From Paracoccus albicereus (GTDB taxonomy: Bacteria > Pseudomonadota > Alphaproteobacteria > Rhodobacterales > Rhodobacteraceae), in contig NZ_JAKZEU010000004.1 of the NCBI RefSeq assembly GCF_024359525.1, positions 62,001 through 126,000 on the forward strand: DNA of 64,000 bases, in the 5' to 3' direction. Numbering within the stretch: position 1 is the stretch's first letter; the number at the start of each line of letters is the position of its first letter. Made by a program: the position numbers and the translations under genes. The notes beneath the pieces were generated by a model, which ran no database searches, was not told where the DNA came from, and saw only the letters and a program-made list of their open reading frames with translations. Of the stretch, positions 63,419 to 64,000 are shown one piece after another.

Positions 63419-64000
63419 CACGGTGTCACGAATTCGGCGGCGGTATAGCCCTGAAGGAACAGAAGCGCGGTCAGATCGACGTGGTCAATGCGGACGCGGG
63501 CGCGCTCGGCAACCACGGGCTTGGCGTGCAGCGCGACGCCGATCCCAGCCGCTGCCAGCATGTCGAGATCGTTGGCCCCGTCGCCAACCGCGATCGCATC
63601 GGTCGGCGTCAGGCCGCGCGCGGCGGCAATCTGATGCAACGCCTGAACCTTCGCCTCGCGCCCCAGGATCGGGCGGGCGACCTGCCCGGTCAACGCCCCG
63701 TCCTGCGTCAGCAGCACGTTGGCGCGATCCTCGTCGAAGCCCAGCCGCCGCGCGACCGCGCCGGTGAAGGACACGAACCCGCCGGACACCAAAGCCGCGT
63801 AGCCGCCATTCGCCCGCATCGTCGCGACCAGCGTGGCCCCGCCCGGCGCCATCGTGATGCGCGTTCGCAGCACGTCCTCGATGACGGATTGCGGCAGACC
63901 CTTCAACAATGCGACGCGCTCGGTCAGCGCCTCATCGAAGTCGAGTTCGCCGTTCATCGCGCGTTGGGTGATCGCGGCAACATGCGCGCCGACGCCCGCC
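63418..64000 (-). CDS. serB: Phosphoserine phosphatase SerB (partial, N-terminus beyond right edge)
   Basis: The frame runs open to the window edge, giving 193 residues ending in VTP; the segment before the in-frame ATG at 63957 (AGVGAHVAAITQRA) is conserved SerB sequence, so that ATG is internal. LVSGGFVSFTGAVARRLGFD, the lysine in GREAKVQALHQIAA, and VGDGANDLDMLAAAGIGVAL are HAD motifs II-IV. The nucleophile DxDST motif lies outside the window. It makes serine from phosphoserine. Confidence 0.93.
   Translation of the reverse strand, partial: AGVGAHVAAITQRAMNGELDFDEALTERVALLKGLPQSVIEDVLRTRITMAPGGATLVATMRANGGYAALVSGGFVSFTGAVARRLGFDEDRANVLLTQDGALTGQVARPILGREAKVQALHQIAAARGLTPTDAIAVGDGANDLDMLAAAGIGVALHAKPVVAERARVRIDHVDLTALLFLQGYTAAEFVTP

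Noticed and set aside
63958..64000. ATG at 63957 as the true start of serB
   Set aside because: The frame upstream of it encodes conserved SerB sequence (AGVGAHVAAITQRA) to the window edge, so the gene is cut by the edge.

Overview
The window is GC-rich alphaproteobacterial DNA. Its backbone fits the order Rhodobacterales (Rhodobacteraceae sensu lato, for example the roseobacter group). The signs are a nifS-like/sufBCD/sufS operon with small membrane genes inside it, a fliP-fliN-fliH/fliF | fliL-motE-motA-flhA-fliR-flhB flagellar block, a histone-deacetylase-like/xseB/ispA/dxs string, split leuC and leuD, and CtrA-type TTAA-N7-TTAA boxes. Genus cannot be set from the sequence alone.

Positions 1 to about 11808 are accessory DNA, read here as the right end of a genomic island. 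From the left it holds the start of a DrmD-like SNF2 helicase (cut by the window edge) and a BrxR/CapW-like WYL regulator. Divergent from these is a two-gene AddB-like nuclease / AddA-like helicase-nuclease pair. Then come a SIR2-HerA pair (the architecture of the Nezha-type anti-phage system) and a KTSC-domain gene. A decayed MIT_C-domain remnant and a complete tRNA-Arg(CCG) end the island. At 11809-11851 lies the 5' half of a second tRNA-Arg(CCG), broken just after the anticodon stem. The simplest reading is that the island integrated into the chromosomal tRNA-Arg gene, split it, and supplies its own replacement.

From 11861 rightwards the DNA is ordinary chromosome. In order: a branched-chain-amino-acid-type ABC importer (livFGMH plus binding protein), the suf Fe-S assembly operon headed by coaBC, comM behind a perfect CtrA box, and a Rieske oxygenase/reductase pair of the glycine-betaine-demethylase type. 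Next are tRNA-Lys, dapF-mtaB, and an operon of a PaiB-like protein, an HDAC-like deacetylase, xseB, ispA and dxs. The flagellar export/motor cluster and bioBFDA follow. After these come rsfS-rlmH (rsfS apparently starting at CTG), an MscS channel, leuC and leuD, dapD, a LOG-family protein, an HMCES-type protein, rlmN, an IalB-like protein, an asparaginase, a TSUP transporter and a serB truncated by the right edge.

The most novel material is the island: a regulated multi-gene nuclease/helicase/NADase defence cluster, and a boundary where a disrupted single-anticodon tRNA appears to be rescued by a tRNA carried on the element. Functional calls rest on motifs read from translations; no database search was run.
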